A DNA stretch of 64,000 bases from Sternotherus odoratus (taxonomy: Eukaryota > Chordata > Testudines > Kinosternidae), in NCBI GenBank assembly GCA_032164245.1, contig JAVMKO010000003.1:70130390-70194389 (forward strand), written 5' to 3'. The first letter of the stretch is position 1. Every line of letters begins with the position of its first letter. Positions 21,869 through 34,100 of this stretch are shown here, in pieces. The translations under genes were made by a program, and so were the position numbers. Under the pieces are notes generated by a model that saw only the letters and a list, made by a program, of their open reading frames with translations, had not been told where the DNA came from and ran no database searches.

Positions 21869-22819
21869 GCAAAAAAGAATGAGGAGTACTTGTGGTACCT
21901 TAGAGACTAACAAATTTATTGGGGCATAAGCTTTCAAGAGGTAAAACCCACTTCATCAGATGCATGGGGGTGGAAAATACAGTAAATATCTATATTGAGA
22001 GAGAGAGAGAACATGAAAAGATGGGAGTTGCCATACCACACTCTAAAGAGACAAATCAATTAAGGTGGGCTATTATCACCAGGAGAAAAAAAACTTTTGT
22101 AGTGATAATCAGGATGGCCCATTTCAAACAGGTGACAAGAAGTTGTGAGTAACAGTGGGGGAAAAAGTTAGCATGGGGAAATAGTTTTAGTGTGTATAAT
22201 GACCCATCCACTCCCAGTTTTTATTCAAGCCTAATTTAATGGTGTCCAGTTTGCAAATTAATTCCAGTTCTGTAGTTTCTCATTGGAGTCTGTTTTTGAG
22301 GATTTTTGTTGAATAATTGTGACTTTTAGGACTGTAATTGAGTGTTGAGGGAGGATGAAGTGTTCTTTGACTGGTTTTTTAATGTTATAATTCCTGACAT
22401 CTGATTTGTGTCCATTATTCTTTTGCGTGGAGACTATTTGGTTTGGCTAACATACATGGCAAAGGAGCATTGCTGGCACATGATGGCATATATCACATTG
22501 GTAGATGTGGAGGTGAACAAGCCCCTGCTGGTGTAGCTGATGTCTTTAGGTTCTATGATGATGTCTCTTGAATAAATATGTGGACAGAGCTGGCAACGGG
22601 TTTTGTTTCAAGGAGAGGTTCCTGGGTTAGTGTTTTAGTTGTGTGGTGTGTAGTTTCTGGTGAGTATTTGCTTCAGGTTGGGGGGCTGTTTGTAAGCAAA
22701 TCCTGTCTCCCAAGATCTATAAGAGTGAAGAATTGCCACAAGTACTCCTCTAAGGTGCCACAAGTACTCCTTGTTCTTTTTGCTGATACAGACTAACACA
22801 GCTACCACTCTGAAACCTA
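21869..22819 (-). mobile_element. Penelope-like element with inverted tails, 10-bp target duplication
   Basis: The body lies on the minus strand. Its tail is at the left (GAGTACTTGTGGTACCTTAG, AACAAATTTATTGGGGCATA). Remnants of the GIY-YIG endonuclease coding region occupy about 22230-22735. At the right edge (about 22736-22819) a second tail appears in the opposite orientation: TCTAAGGTGCCACAAGTACT, then TTTTTGCTGATACAGACTAA and CACAGCTACCACTCTGAAAC. The whole unit is bracketed by the 10-bp repeat TTCCATTTCA (21859-21868 and 22820-22829), so the inverted arrangement entered as one insertion. Confidence 0.85.
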
Positions 22820-22829
22820 TTCCATTTCA

Positions 22830-23700
22830 AACTCCAATCTGTTTAGTATCTTCCTGTCTCTAACTCAGCTGGAGAATTCTCGCCTCATGGGACTTCGGAA
22901 GAAACAATCCCTTTCTCATGAATAGTCACTGGCATCATGACTGCTGTACATGGAGAAGGGATGGGTGGGTTGTAAGTAGCCACAGAACAATTACTGAAGA
23001 GGCACTGTCCTGACCACTTAATGGTCATAAAAGATCCCATGACAGTTTTTTCAAGGATGGAGAAGTGATCTTCAAGATACTGACCAAAACTGTGTTGAGA
23101 CCAGTGGATCTTATATTTGGGGATGGTATATGTAGATCATTTTTCTGCAGTATAGTCTTTTTTATTATTTCCAGTATGTACTACAGCCAAAAAATGTGCT
23201 AGCAGTTGCATCCTCTATAGAGCTGAATAGTTCTTCTGATAAAATTTACAAACCTCTGCCAGGCCAGCTGTGCCAGCAGAGCTCACAACTGCCTTGCAAC
23301 TGAGTGATTCAGCTGGTAGGGTTTGTGATGCTGGCACACCAGGTCCATTCAGGGCCACAGGCTAATTCACTTGCGTTAATCAAAATGATTGTTAATGTTT
23401 ACATGTGTATTCAGATGTTTAAAGTTCATGAAAACTAATGGGTTATTATTTGCATTGTTATTACCTATCTATTCCTGTTAAAATGTAACAGCAAACACTT
23501 ATATTGTGCGTAGCCTGTAACTATATTACCCATCAAAGAACTCCTATGAAGTGCTAATGAGGGACTTCAGCAGAAAATGCTAATTTCAAAGCAAATGGTC
23601 ATTGTGTGCGATGATCAAGGTCAAGGATTCTAAGTGCATTCCTCACTATCCATCATCAGAGAAAGAGCCCACATGGGTACAGACACTATCAGCTTGCTTT
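22830..23700. other. Non-coding, nothing recognised
   Basis: The GCCAGCTGTGCCAGCAGAGC region near 23264 may be an old MITE but cannot be assigned. Confidence 0.25.
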
Positions 23701-23714
23701 CTGTGGAAAGGAGC

Positions 23715-23775
23715 TATAAATATGGATTCAAGAAATGATTCATTTTCTTGACTGCTTGGACTCTTACAGGTAAGG
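23715..23775 (+). promoter_or_regulatory. TATA-like box plus juxtaposed splice acceptor/donor (candidate recursive-splice site or short alternative first exon)
   Basis: TATAAATA sits at 23715-23722. A pyrimidine-leaning tract follows, ending CTCTTACAG at 23769. It is immediately followed by GTAAGG, a good 5' splice site. An acceptor fused to a donor with no exon between them is the layout of a recursive-splice site in long introns. Alternatively the TATA-like box could start a very short first exon of ~20-25 bases ending at 23769. Both readings are inferences from motifs only. Confidence 0.3.
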
Positions 23776-25960
23776 TACCAGATACAAAACCGAGCTCTTC
23801 AGAGACAATCTGGGTACCCTGAAAGACTTTTGGTAAACTGGCAGCACTGTTACCATTTGAAATGACAAACGTGACTCATCTGTGCATATAAAATGTACCT
23901 GCTTTAACCTCTCAATAACTCTCATTTCCTTTTCTTAACTATTAAACCTATTTACTATAGAATTGGCTGCCAGCATGCTATCAATTGATCTGGCATAAAT
24001 GACTAGCCCTTTAGGGACTGGGAGCAACCTGATGTGATGTGATTTTTGGTTTATGTGACCATTATCACTAAGTCCAGTTTGTATGGGTGGCAAGATAGAC
24101 TGGGGACTAAGGGACCTGCCTGTGACTCCAATCTAAGACTGGTATAGTGATCCAGGAGTTCAAATTTATTACTGACTTGGTGAAATCTAATTAATGAATA
24201 TAGCTTCTGTTCTGGGTTTCTTCCCTGTTTTCTGACAATATGACCTGATATGGGCATTCTCAGTGGTGAGCCACTCCAGAAAGCATGACCAGGTTTACAA
24301 GTGCTCTTGGAATAATCATATGCAAGCAGAACTTCTAAATGTTTGGCAAACTGGGTAAATTGTGCCTAGTCTTAATACAGCATTTTGGAGTATAGTATCA
24401 GATAAGTCCTAATATGTGCCCCCTTGTCTTTCAAAGTAATGTCCTTATAAAGGAGTAATGTACCAAACAAGTCTAAGAGTTCAAGATGAACTGTTTTTGA
24501 AATGCCAATTTGTGAAGGCTTTTCCAAAAGTGAATTAATGGTACCTCATATTTCAAAGTCTACTCTCTAGGATATTTATTATCTGTGACTGTACCCAAAT
24601 TAGAGACCAGAGTCTTGACTTGCCAGATTTCAGGCACCAAGGAACATTTTGAGGGAATCAAAATAGGACTTAGAATGAAAAGCCACTGTTGAATCTCAGC
24701 CATGTTTTCAGTATGTTAAGTTTATAATACAATATAGGACCTTTGAAATGACATGTACATTTATTATAAATATACATCTTATTATAAAATGGATTCTAAA
24801 CATTTGGGGTACTCCAAAATATATGCTACATATCCACGTGTATCTTGCTGCATAGCACCACTGCTGCTGACAGGTCAGACACAATAGGTTTCTCCTGCAG
24901 AGTGAGCTAATAATCAAATGTCTCTGTGAAATTAAGGGCTATACTCATTTAAGTGGCATTCTTTTTTTCAAAAAATGAGTGCTGCTTAATAACTTTTGAA
25001 AGCTCTCAGTATATTAGGTTTACATTGCATAATACAATTCTCCTTTTTTTTTTTTTTTTTTTGCCTGGCTCTCCAGCATTTTACCCCTGTGCACCCTTTG
25101 GGTGGTTCATAGAGGTCAGACACTTGTGTTATAGGGATTGAAAGCTTTAAGATCCAAGAAGGTATTTGAAGCATAATGGGAGGCCCAATAATTACACACT
25201 TTACATATAAAGGTACAGGATGTCTTCCATGGTGAATTATACCTAGGATTTGGTATTGTGCTGCTGGGGAAAAAATCTGCTGCAGTTTACTGTGAATGAT
25301 ATTGGGAGCTTTTATTTTTTTGGCCCAGATCTTTGTCATTCTGCACTTGATTTAGAAAGAGATTCATGGAAAGCCATAATTATTTAAAGAAGGGAGCTGG
25401 GAAAGTGTTCTTTTGCCATGTCTATAAATCTTTACTTATGCTCTACAGAGAACTCTGCTCTCCATGTCTGCTTTAACAGAGTAAGAGGAGTATATCATAA
25501 TGTTATGAATTGTTAGAGCTGCAGAACTCTTTACAATGTGAGATCACAAGTGGAGACAATTTCATTGTAACAGTCCTGGCGCCAAAGAATGAATGCTGTT
25601 CAGCTGGCACACTGACATCATGTCAAGGATATTTTCTTCAGTGTGAGAAATAACTAAATCTATGAGGTTAGAAAGCTATTAAGAAGAATAAGAAATATGA
25701 AATTGGTAAATGCACAAGGCTACTGACGCCATAATAATTCATTTTGGTTGTTGGGTTAGTGGGGGGTGCTGGGTGTGTTGGTAGTGTATGCGAGACAGGT
25801 GCTCAGTTTACATGATTTAGCGGTACCTTCTGCCCTTTAATTCTATGACTGTTTCCGGAAGAGGAAGGTAAAAAAGAGAAATGGATCCAAAAAGATTGGA
25901 GATAAGTTTCTTTTAAAAGAAACTTAAAGTTTCTGATGATAACACTCCTCAGTGAACTCA
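23776..25960. other. Non-coding, poly-T run
   Basis: A run of ~20 T at 25044-25063 is the only simple repeat of note. No gene is recognised. Confidence 0.3.
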
Positions 25961-26009
25961 GAGACTCATAGTCTTTAAGGCCAGAAGGGACCATTATGAT
26001 CATCTAGTC

Positions 26010-27011
26010 CAGTGGTTCCCAAACTTTAACAACCTGTGAAACCTTTCACTAAAATGTCAAGTCTCACGAACCTACTCCTAAAAATGAAGATTTCCAGGGA
26101 TTTTCTCCTTTGCCTGAGTATAAATTATAAAAGCAGTGATGTTGGAAATTTTATATAATGGCATGCTTATTACACACTATATGTTATTAATTATTAATAA
26201 TTACAGAATTTTTATTACATTATGAAAAAGGCAACACTTTCCAAGATTTGACTTTCATAGCCGGTATCACTTTGAATAAGCCTGTTGTAAGGCAAGGCTC
26301 CTATATTTCATCAAAGAGTATCAAATGTGAAAAAGCATGAAGGTATTTAAGAAGCCAACTCAAAGGCCAGGTCTACACTACCTGCCGAATCAGCAGATAG
26401 TGATCAATCTATCATGTCTAATCTAGACGCGATAAATTGATCCCTGAGCACTTTCCCATTGAAGCCGGAATTCCACTGCCGCGAGAGGCACAGGTGGAGT
26501 CAATAGGGAGCAGCAACAGTCGACTCAGTGCCGTGAAGACAGTGCAGTAAGTCGACCTAAATACATAGCTGAAGTTGCATATCTTTGGTTGATCCCCCAC
26601 ATTCCGCCCCCGTAGTGTAGACCTAGGTAAAAAGTTCCTCCTACAGAAGCATTCAGGTCTTGAGCAGTCCAGGGAAACAACACATCTTACAACAAAGCTT
26701 AAACTTGTTCTTCCAAAGAATTTTAAAAACAGTACTAGCTGCCTATTTAAGTTTTAAAACAGCAAAAATTATCCACCTCTCTTTCCATTTCTTATAAGGA
26801 GTCTTGAAGATTAAATCTCCTCAGTGTGATAGACATGCTTGCTTTGACCTGCTTAGCTCTTGGAAATCCAGAGGCTCCAGGCTGCTGGTCCCATGCTTCC
26901 CAGGATCCCTAGGGACAGCTCTGTTCACCATTAAGGAATTTTTTCCTGAGAACCCCCTATAACATTTCTCAAATTCCCAGGGGTTCACGAACCCCAGTTT
27001 GGGAATCACTA
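26010..27011. mobile_element. Non-autonomous hAT-Charlie-type element inserted in CR1, 8-bp duplication
   Basis: The left end is CAGTGGTTCCCAAACTTT and the right end AGTTTGGGAATCACTA, inverted repeats of ~16 bp with two mismatches. They are flanked by perfect 8-bp ATCTAGTC (26002-26009 and 27012-27019). CAGTGGTT-type termini with 8-bp duplications are the hAT-Charlie signature. Further inverted similarity lies inside both ends (CTCACGAACC left, GGTTCACGAACC right). It has no transposase frame and hosts another MITE at 26366-26628. Confidence 0.85.
26366..26628. mobile_element. Harbinger-like MITE nested in the hAT element
   Basis: The termini are GGCCAGGTCTACACTACC and CGTAGTGTAGACCTAGGT. 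The interior shares TATCATGTCT, TAGACGCGATAAATTGATCC and CATAGCTGAAGTTGCATATC with the 295-bp copies at 10348 and 54898, so it is the same family, shortened by about 30 bp. The target duplication is not clear. It is the innermost layer of a CR1 > hAT > Harbinger nest. Confidence 0.7.
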
Positions 27012-27610
27012 ATCTAGTCTGACCTACTGCACAATGCAGGCCACAGAATCTCATGCACCCACTCCTGTACTAAGCCCCTAACCTGTGTCTGACTTATTGA
27101 AGTCCTCAAATAGTGGTTTTAAGACTTCAAAGTGCAGAGAATCCTTCAGCAAGTGAATCGTGCCCTTTGCTGCAGAGGAAGGCAAAAAAAAAAATAAAAA
27201 AAATCCCAGGGCCTCTGCCAATCTGCCCTGGAGAAAAATTCCTTCCCGACTCCAAATATGGCGATCAACTAAACCCTGACCACGTGGGCAAGATTCACCA
27301 GCCAGACACCTAGGAAAGAATTATCTGTAGTAACTCAGATCTCACCCCATCTAACATCCCATCACAGGCCAGGGGACATATTTACTGTTAATAGCTGAAG
27401 ATCAATTAATTGCCAAAATTAGGCTACACCATCATACCGTATCTTCCACAAACTCATCAAGCTTAGTCTTGAAGCCAGAGAGGTCTTTTGTCCTGACTGC
27501 TTCCCTTGGAAGTTTCTTCTAGAACTTCACTCCTCTGATGGTTAGAAACCTTCATCTAAATTCCAGTCTAAACTTCCTGCTGACCAGGTTATATCCATTT
27601 GTTTTTGTGT

Positions 27611-29583
27611 CCACTTATAACTCCATCTGAAAATACCTTTTTACATTCATTTGCTTCTCTTCCTCTTGCACATATTGTCCTGGCCAAAATCTGTGAGGGC
27701 AAAAAGCACAATTTCATGCCACATCAGGCGAAGCTGAAAGATTGGAGAGATCAGAATGTCTTGTACCAAACAGGTTGTGCTTTAAAAACTCTACCATGCG
27801 CCTGCTCTCCACTGATTTGAGGACCAGACATCTTGTTGTCGTTTGTAAAGAATCCACTGTCCATGTGTATACATTTTTAGGAGACTAACAGCAGTCTTAT
27901 TGGGATACTGAATTCTGCACTTTGAGGTGAATAAAACAGATAAAGGCCACGATTTACAAAGGCGTATAGTGATTTTGGATGCCTCAATTTTTGGGTGCCC
28001 AACTTGAAATATGGCTTCATTTATAGAGGGTGAGCATTAATCTTTCCCTAGACTTGTGAGTTGTGCAAGTGCATTAGTAGCTACAATTCCTGAAATTGGG
28101 GCAAATTCCCAGCATAGACAAGTTCTTCAGATAACAGAGAGTTTCATTTCCAACAGTCTTCCTAATTTCAGATCTGATTCTGCAACCTCTGGGAAGTAGT
28201 TCAAAATAAAACTTATGTTTAAGATAGTTATTTTTAAGTTTCCAAAGTAGTCTCCTTTCCAAACTTTTTTGTTTTCATTTTCCATGTTTTGGAGTTCCTT
28301 TGGGTTGGGTTGGTTGTTCCTATTACTAATTTTGATTTCTCAGGTTTAGCAAGTGGGTAGGATTTTGCCAAATGAAAAATGTCAAAGGTTAGTTTCTGAA
28401 ATGGAAAATATTCCATTTTCAAAAATGATCAAAAATAGGAAAAAATAATTTAAAAATCGATGGAAAGTTTAGAAAAATAGAAAATAAGTCCGTTTCAAAA
28501 AGTCAGCAGAGAAAAAGTAAGTTGATTTAATTTAATTAATTAATTTATTTGACCAACTCTCATCACTATTATTTGCTTATGTGAAACTTTATAGTGTATA
28601 TCGATTGCTAAGTAAAGAAGGTTTCTTCCACTGTGTAAGTGAGCCAGCTGCCTTCTATGGTAGCCCTCATAGTCCAGGTTCACACTATAGGCAGCCTACC
28701 TCAATTTCCCCCTTTGGACTGTTCAAATAAACTTCAATTCAAGTCTTTTTCTGGTTAAAAAGACCTCTCCTTGGGAAATGGGTTTATTAATATAAAAAAT
28801 GTAAATGAAACTTAAAACCAAAACAAAGTCTATTAATAAATCCACACAATCCAAGGTTTCTCCTTTTCCTCTTTGGCCTCCGTGCCTGAGGCCTTTGCAA
28901 TCCCTCTCCTGTGCAGACAGGTCTCTCACAGGCCTCCCTACCTAGAGAGCTCTCCTCACTCTCTGCAGACTCTGCTACAACTTCCTGAGCTTTCCTCCTT
29001 CACTGCAGCTTCCCGCTCTTTAATAGTGCTTCCTCTTAGGTGAGGCTCAGAGTTGGTTTAGAACTTTAGATCCATGATCTCCAACCCAGGGGACAAGTCA
29101 CCCTGTTACACATTGCTAAAGAGACTACTTTAGGCATAGCCACCATCAAACTTTCTCTCTCTCCTTTCTTTCTTCTCTCCTCATCCCTTCCATATTTTCA
29201 CCAAAATAACAAGGTGCAGGGTGACTTATAAAAGTTTCTGCCAATGATGCTATTTATTTTCTTTATTTTAAGTGTATTATTTGTAGATAGGCAATTTTCC
29301 GGTGTGAAAAACTTGTTAAAAGTGAAAGATGACACATTTACAGAGAGGCAAACTCTAGAAACATGGCTTCTTGTTACTAGCAGCTTATATATGGGCACTC
29401 AATAGAAGGGAATATAATTTTGTATATAAAATATTAACTGCGCTCCTGATTAAGACTCAACGGATTGGTATGACTCTTCCCCTGTTTTTCATCAAAATGT
29501 ATAATTGAGTAACAATTTTGTAAAGTACAGTATATTGAACCTATATAGAAAGGTTGACAGCCTTCTAGCTGTTAAAATACTGT
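27611..29583. other. Non-coding; CT-rich, possibly LTR-derived block at 28690-29115
   Basis: Bases 28690-29115 are pyrimidine-rich. On the minus strand they begin TGTAACAGGGTGACTTGTCC, as a minus-strand LTR might. I could not find a matching CA end or target duplication, so the call stays open. The remainder is unremarkable AT-rich DNA. Confidence 0.25.
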
Positions 29584-29894
29584 GTATGTACAGGTTCAAG
29601 AATAGCAGCCGTGTTAGTCTGTACCATAAAGAAAGCGAGGAATACATGTAGCACCTTAGAGACTAACTAGTTTATTTAGCATAAGCTTTCATGGGCTATA
29701 GCTCACTTCAGCGGATGCATAGAATGGAACAGAAGTAAGATACAGTTATACACACAGAAAGAAAGAAAAAAAATGTACATTAGCATACCAATTCTAAGAG
29801 GGCCATTAAATGTAGATGGGACATTATCAGTAGGAGAAAAAAATACCTTTTGAAATGGGTTTCTGTGTCAGGTAAATTAACTCAGGAAATGCAA

Positions 29895-30790
29895 TCAATT
29901 ACTGTAATGAGAGAACCATTCACAAGTCCTATTTAGTCCCTGGTTAATTGTATCCAATTTGAAAATTAATTCCAGTTCCTCAGTTTCTCGTTGGAGTCTG
30001 TTTTGGAAGTTTTTCTGTTTAAAAATTGAAACCATCAAATCTTTAATGGAATGGCCAGGAAAATTGAAGTGTTCTCCTACTGGTTTTTGAATGGTATGAT
30101 TCCTGATGTCAGATTTTGTCCACTTATTCTTTTGTGTAGAGACTGGCTGGTTTGGCCAATGTACATAGCAGAGGGGCATTGCTGGCACATGATGGCATAT
30201 ATCACATTGGTCGATGTGCAGGTGAATGAGCCTCTGATGGTATGGCTGATGTGATTAGGTCCTATGATGGTGTCAGTTGAATGGATATGAGGACAGAGTT
30301 GGCATCGGGCTTTGTTACAAGGATAGGTACCTGGGTTAGTGTTTTTGTTGTGTGGTGTGCGGCTGCTGGTGAGTATTTGTTTCAGGTTGGGGGGCTGTCT
30401 GTAAGCGAGGACTGGTCTGTCTCCCAAGATCTGTGAGAGTGTGGGATCATCTTTCAGGATAGGTTGTAGGTCTTTGATGATGTGTTGGAGAGGCTTAAGT
30501 TGGGGGCTGAAGGTGACGGCTAATGGTGTTCTGTTTTTGTCTTTGTTGGGCCTGTCCTGTAGTAGGTGGCTTCTGGGTACTCTTCTTGTTCTGTCAATCT
30601 GTTTTTTCACTTCCCCAGGTGGGTATTGTAGTTTTGAAAATGCTTGGTAGAAATCTTGAAGGTGTTTGTCTCTGTCTGAGGGACTGGAGCAAATGCGGTT
30701 GTATCTTAGAGCTTGGCTGTAGACAATGGATTGAGTGGTGTATTCTGGATGGAAGCTGGAGGCATGTAGGTAAGTGTAGTGGTCAGACAC
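29895..30790 (-). pseudogene. PLE C-terminal region with GIY-YIG endonuclease domain, one frameshift
   Basis: The first frame, 237 codons (30790 to 30077), is the longest protein-like frame in the window. Residues 1-57 match the end of the PLE reverse-transcriptase region (SSFHPEY and SQALRYNRIC motifs). A basic linker follows, then a cysteine cluster (C158, C163, C166). The GIY-YIG core is VIY at 196-198 and YIG at 210-212. The frame breaks just after this, at an A-run near 30113-30118. The continuation is in the next frame down to 29895, where the GEHFN motif holds the expected catalytic glutamate, followed by an asparagine-rich C-terminal helix region. In active PLEs this endonuclease nicks target DNA for reverse transcription. 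The start of the protein is missing at the inversion junction. Confidence 0.85.
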
Positions 30791-30803
30791 ATGCCTAGAA
30801 CCC

Positions 30804-30953
30804 CGACCAGGGACATTCTATTTACTACCCAAGATCCACAAACCTGGAAATCCTGGACACCCCATCGTCTCATGCATTGGCACCCTAACAGCAGGATTGT
30901 CTGTCTATGTGGACTCTCTCCTCAGGCCCTACGCTACCAGCACTCCCAGCTAA
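30804..30953 (+). pseudogene. PLE reverse-transcriptase fragment in inverted orientation
   Basis: The plus-strand frame starting at 30804 reads FYLLPKIHKP at about residues 5-14 and then GHPIVS and VDSLLRPYATST. These are the conserved N-terminal reverse-transcriptase block of Penelope-like elements. It stops at TAA (30951-30953) where the sequence jumps directly into the inverted tail. The catalytic part with the aspartates is absent. The fragment points away from the endonuclease frame, marking the inversion junction near 30786-30803. Confidence 0.8.
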
Positions 30954-31120
30954 TGTACAAATTTTTTTTCTTTCTTTCTGTGTGTATAACTGTATCTTAC
31001 TTCTGTTCCATTCTATGCATCCGATGAAGTGAGCTATAGCCCACGAAAGCTTATGCTGAAATAAACTAGATAGTCTCTAAGGTGCTACATGTATTCCTCG
31101 CTTTCTTTGGGTGTGTACAG

Positions 31121-34100
31121 TAGGCAGTCACATCTGTTGCCCTACTGAAAAGGTCATTTTGATCCACAGAAAAATAGCCTTTACATAGAAGATACTGGAA
31201 GGCACCCTACTTTTTTTTTTTTTCTCACAAATGAATAGGAGGATCAATACATAAAACTTTCCTCGAGTGTTGTGCAGGAACAATGCATGTTCTACTAACT
31301 GTTGTTTTAAAATATGTATTCTAAAGCGGACAAGAAAACATGCAATAAAAGCTGAATATGAAAATGAAGGCACAGTGTGAAATTTCCTAGCTCTTTCTTT
31401 TTCCCCATGCATTTTGTTTCAATTTAGATCCTGTGAGAGGAGGGAAGGGATGTTTTAGTAAAAGGATTTTTTTTTTGCAAGTAGAAAGAATTAGCAAAAG
31501 ACTAAGGCTCTGAGCTCTGTATGGGCAGACTTTGCAACCATGTGGAGCCACTTTGAAGTCAATAGGAACAGGCAGAAGTCAGCTTATGTGGCACTCATTG
31601 CAGGACTGGGACATGAGTGGCTTTCCTCTGGGTATCTAATTATGTAGCAGGAAAGGAGGGGGGAGGTAATTATAGTTCCTCTAAAAACAAAAACACAGCA
31701 ATTAGCATGGTGAGCCATGGGGTACACATGGGGGAAAACTGTGTCTCCACCCTTTGAGCTGTATTTCTGAAACAGAGAAGAGAGACAATCATTGATAGAT
31801 AGATGGGGGATAAATTGGGGGGGGGGGGGGCGGCGAAGAACCACCTTCCCCCACCCACAAAAAGTCATTCAATAAGAAGAGAAATGTGTTTTCTTATTGT
31901 ACTACCAGTAATTTCCAAATTCTTCTGGATCTACCATATATATGGAAAGAGAGAGGTTGTTCAACACTCTAATCACTGTGCAATTTTAATACACCAAATC
32001 CAAACTGGCTTTTTCACACATTAGATGATGTTGCCCCTGTGTCATCCAAACAAGCCTCCAATGCTTGTGATTGATGCTGTTTTAGTAGACAAATAAATAA
32101 TGATAGGAGGAGGTATTAGGCATCACAGGTAGAGCATAAATCCATTTATGGACTATAAAGACCTGAAATAGAACTTGGTTGTGGGCATGGAACACTGTTG
32201 TTAACAGCTGCTGTTCGCTGGAAACTGTAGGTGGGGACTGCTGGTGCTTTTCTTATCAGGGCGTGAAATTTTAATATCTAGCCATATCTATGCTTGTCTT
32301 ACTTATTGGAGCCTCATTTTGAAAGGGTGCTACTGCTCCTACTTTTGCTCCATTGGCAGGTGACAATGGTAAATAATAGGTACTTGTGACTAGCCATGTG
32401 ATCTTCTCTTTACCTACTATAGTAACTGACCAGAGTCAGAAGGGGATACCTTGAGATTATGAGCATATTCTCCCATGCTACACAAAGCATTGTGCCATAG
32501 TGGTTGCATGTATAGGAAATATTCTGGGAAAGGCCTACTTCTGGGTCATTAACATTTAGTTACACTGAAAAGTTACTCTAAAACACAGCACTATCGGGTT
32601 CTGTGTTTGTCTGTCACTGAGAACAACTCCTATATCAAAGTAGCTATGTTTATAAATAAATAGATCGAAAGGTTATCTACCAGACCTGCATGCAATGGGA
32701 AATTGGTCACAGCAATTGGAAAACTTATACACCCAACCCCATTTCTCATGTTTAGGGCTGGAGCCAGTGGCAGTGAAGTGGAAGCAGGAGTAAAAACCTG
32801 TCAAACCCATGTCTCCCCATTCATTATAAGTCATAAATAAGAAATTGGGCCAGATCCACAACTGATGGAAAGCACAATAGATCTATTGAAATCAATGAGC
32901 TACCTCAAATTATACCAGCTGAGTATCTGGCCCATTATGCTTACTTAGAACCTTGTGATTTACTTAGTTCATAGCACTTCCCAAACTGTGGTAAAAAACA
33001 AAACAAAACAACCCAATCTATATGTTCATTATGGGGCAAATTTTGCAGTCTTTATTCAAGTTCAACACTGGTTGAAGAGAATGAGAGTTTTATTTGACTA
33101 AGGACCACAGAATTTGGCTCCATGCATTCAATATATACCAGGCTGAGGTACTTCCATTTGAACTCACCTTTCAGCATTTGACTTGTTTATAAAGAGAATC
33201 AAACTTTGCAACATGTTTTCCTTAATATCTATGTGATGAATAGTTTTCTTAATTAAATAAGAACAACCTGATGATATTTTCTGCATGTAGGTGGTGGAAT
33301 ATAACAATGGGAAAAGCTGGTATTCTAGAATAACAGTCTTTCAAAGGAGTTTCAAAGCAATAAAACATCAATGTCATGCACTTTTTAAAAAGTGATGTGC
33401 TGTACTACTCAGTTTTTGTCCCATTAATAAGATAGATACTATGTTAGTGAACTCACATGTGCAGATGATTTAGGCAAAGCTACTGTTTGGTGCATTCAGT
33501 ATGGAATGGAATCTGCTACCAAAACTGAGAGTGGGTATCTAATATGAAAAATTGTTTTCTTTCTCAAATTTTACCACTCATGTCATGTTACATTAGACTG
33601 AGTAATAGAACATTAACTGTGTAATGAGACATGACTGCTGAAATGTAAAGGAGAACACATTTTCAGATTGGCTACCCTTGTCTAATGTGATAGCTTGTAT
33701 CTAATCTGAAATGCTGGTAGATAGTATGCAAACCAGCTGTCTGTGAATTCTGAATCATTTGGAAAGGAAAGTATTGACAAGAGTGTTATAAACTTTTCAG
33801 AACATTGCTAAAACTGAGACATCCTTACTTTTTTAGGACATGGTCTTAAGACATTTTCAAGTTAGTCCTTGACATGATGATTTAATATGAAACTTCTTTT
33901 TATGGAGGCTCTGAGCACAAGATCTTCAGCTGGTCTGAATGGGTATAGCACCATTGAAGTCAAGGAGCCACACCACTCTACACCAATAGAAGATTTGGTC
34001 TTTGGCCAGGCTTACTCTGGTTATATAATGGCCTAACTCTTCTGTAATCAGTACAGTTACCCTAGCATAAAAATGGAATAATGTAGTGATGAATCAGGCC

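Larger units (their letters stand above)
25965..27610 (-). mobile_element. Antisense CR1 LINE 3' half, split by a hAT-type insertion
   Basis: Read on the minus strand, 27610 to 27020 carries the CR1 C-terminal coding relic and 3' UTR. This includes AGATTCTGTGGCCTGCATTG and GTCAGACTAGAT. The last bases, GATCATAATGGTCCCTTCTG, continue at 26009-25965 beyond the insertion at 26010-27011. The two halves join perfectly at the duplicated ATCTAGTC. The coding part is too decayed for an open frame. Confidence 0.75.
29594..31110 (-). mobile_element. Mirror-image Penelope-like element carrying a GIY-YIG endonuclease frame
   Basis: The outer arms 29628-29783 and 30950-31108 are inverted copies of the PLE tail, about 155 bp each and highly similar. 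Both contain the CATAAGCTTTC / GAAAGCTTATG, GATGCATAGAATGGAACAGA and microsatellite-like AGAAAGAAAG blocks. The minus-strand body (29784-30790) encodes the endonuclease. A short plus-strand reverse-transcriptase piece (30804-30950) precedes the right arm. Imperfect 10-bp repeats GTATGTACAG and GTGTGTACAG flank it (29584-29593 and 31111-31120, 9 of 10 identical), arguing for a single insertion of the rearranged unit. Confidence 0.85.

Noticed and set aside
28690..29115. Minus-strand LTR starting TGTAACAGGG
   Set aside because: No matching CA end or 5-bp duplication could be found. It is kept only as a note in the surrounding stretch.
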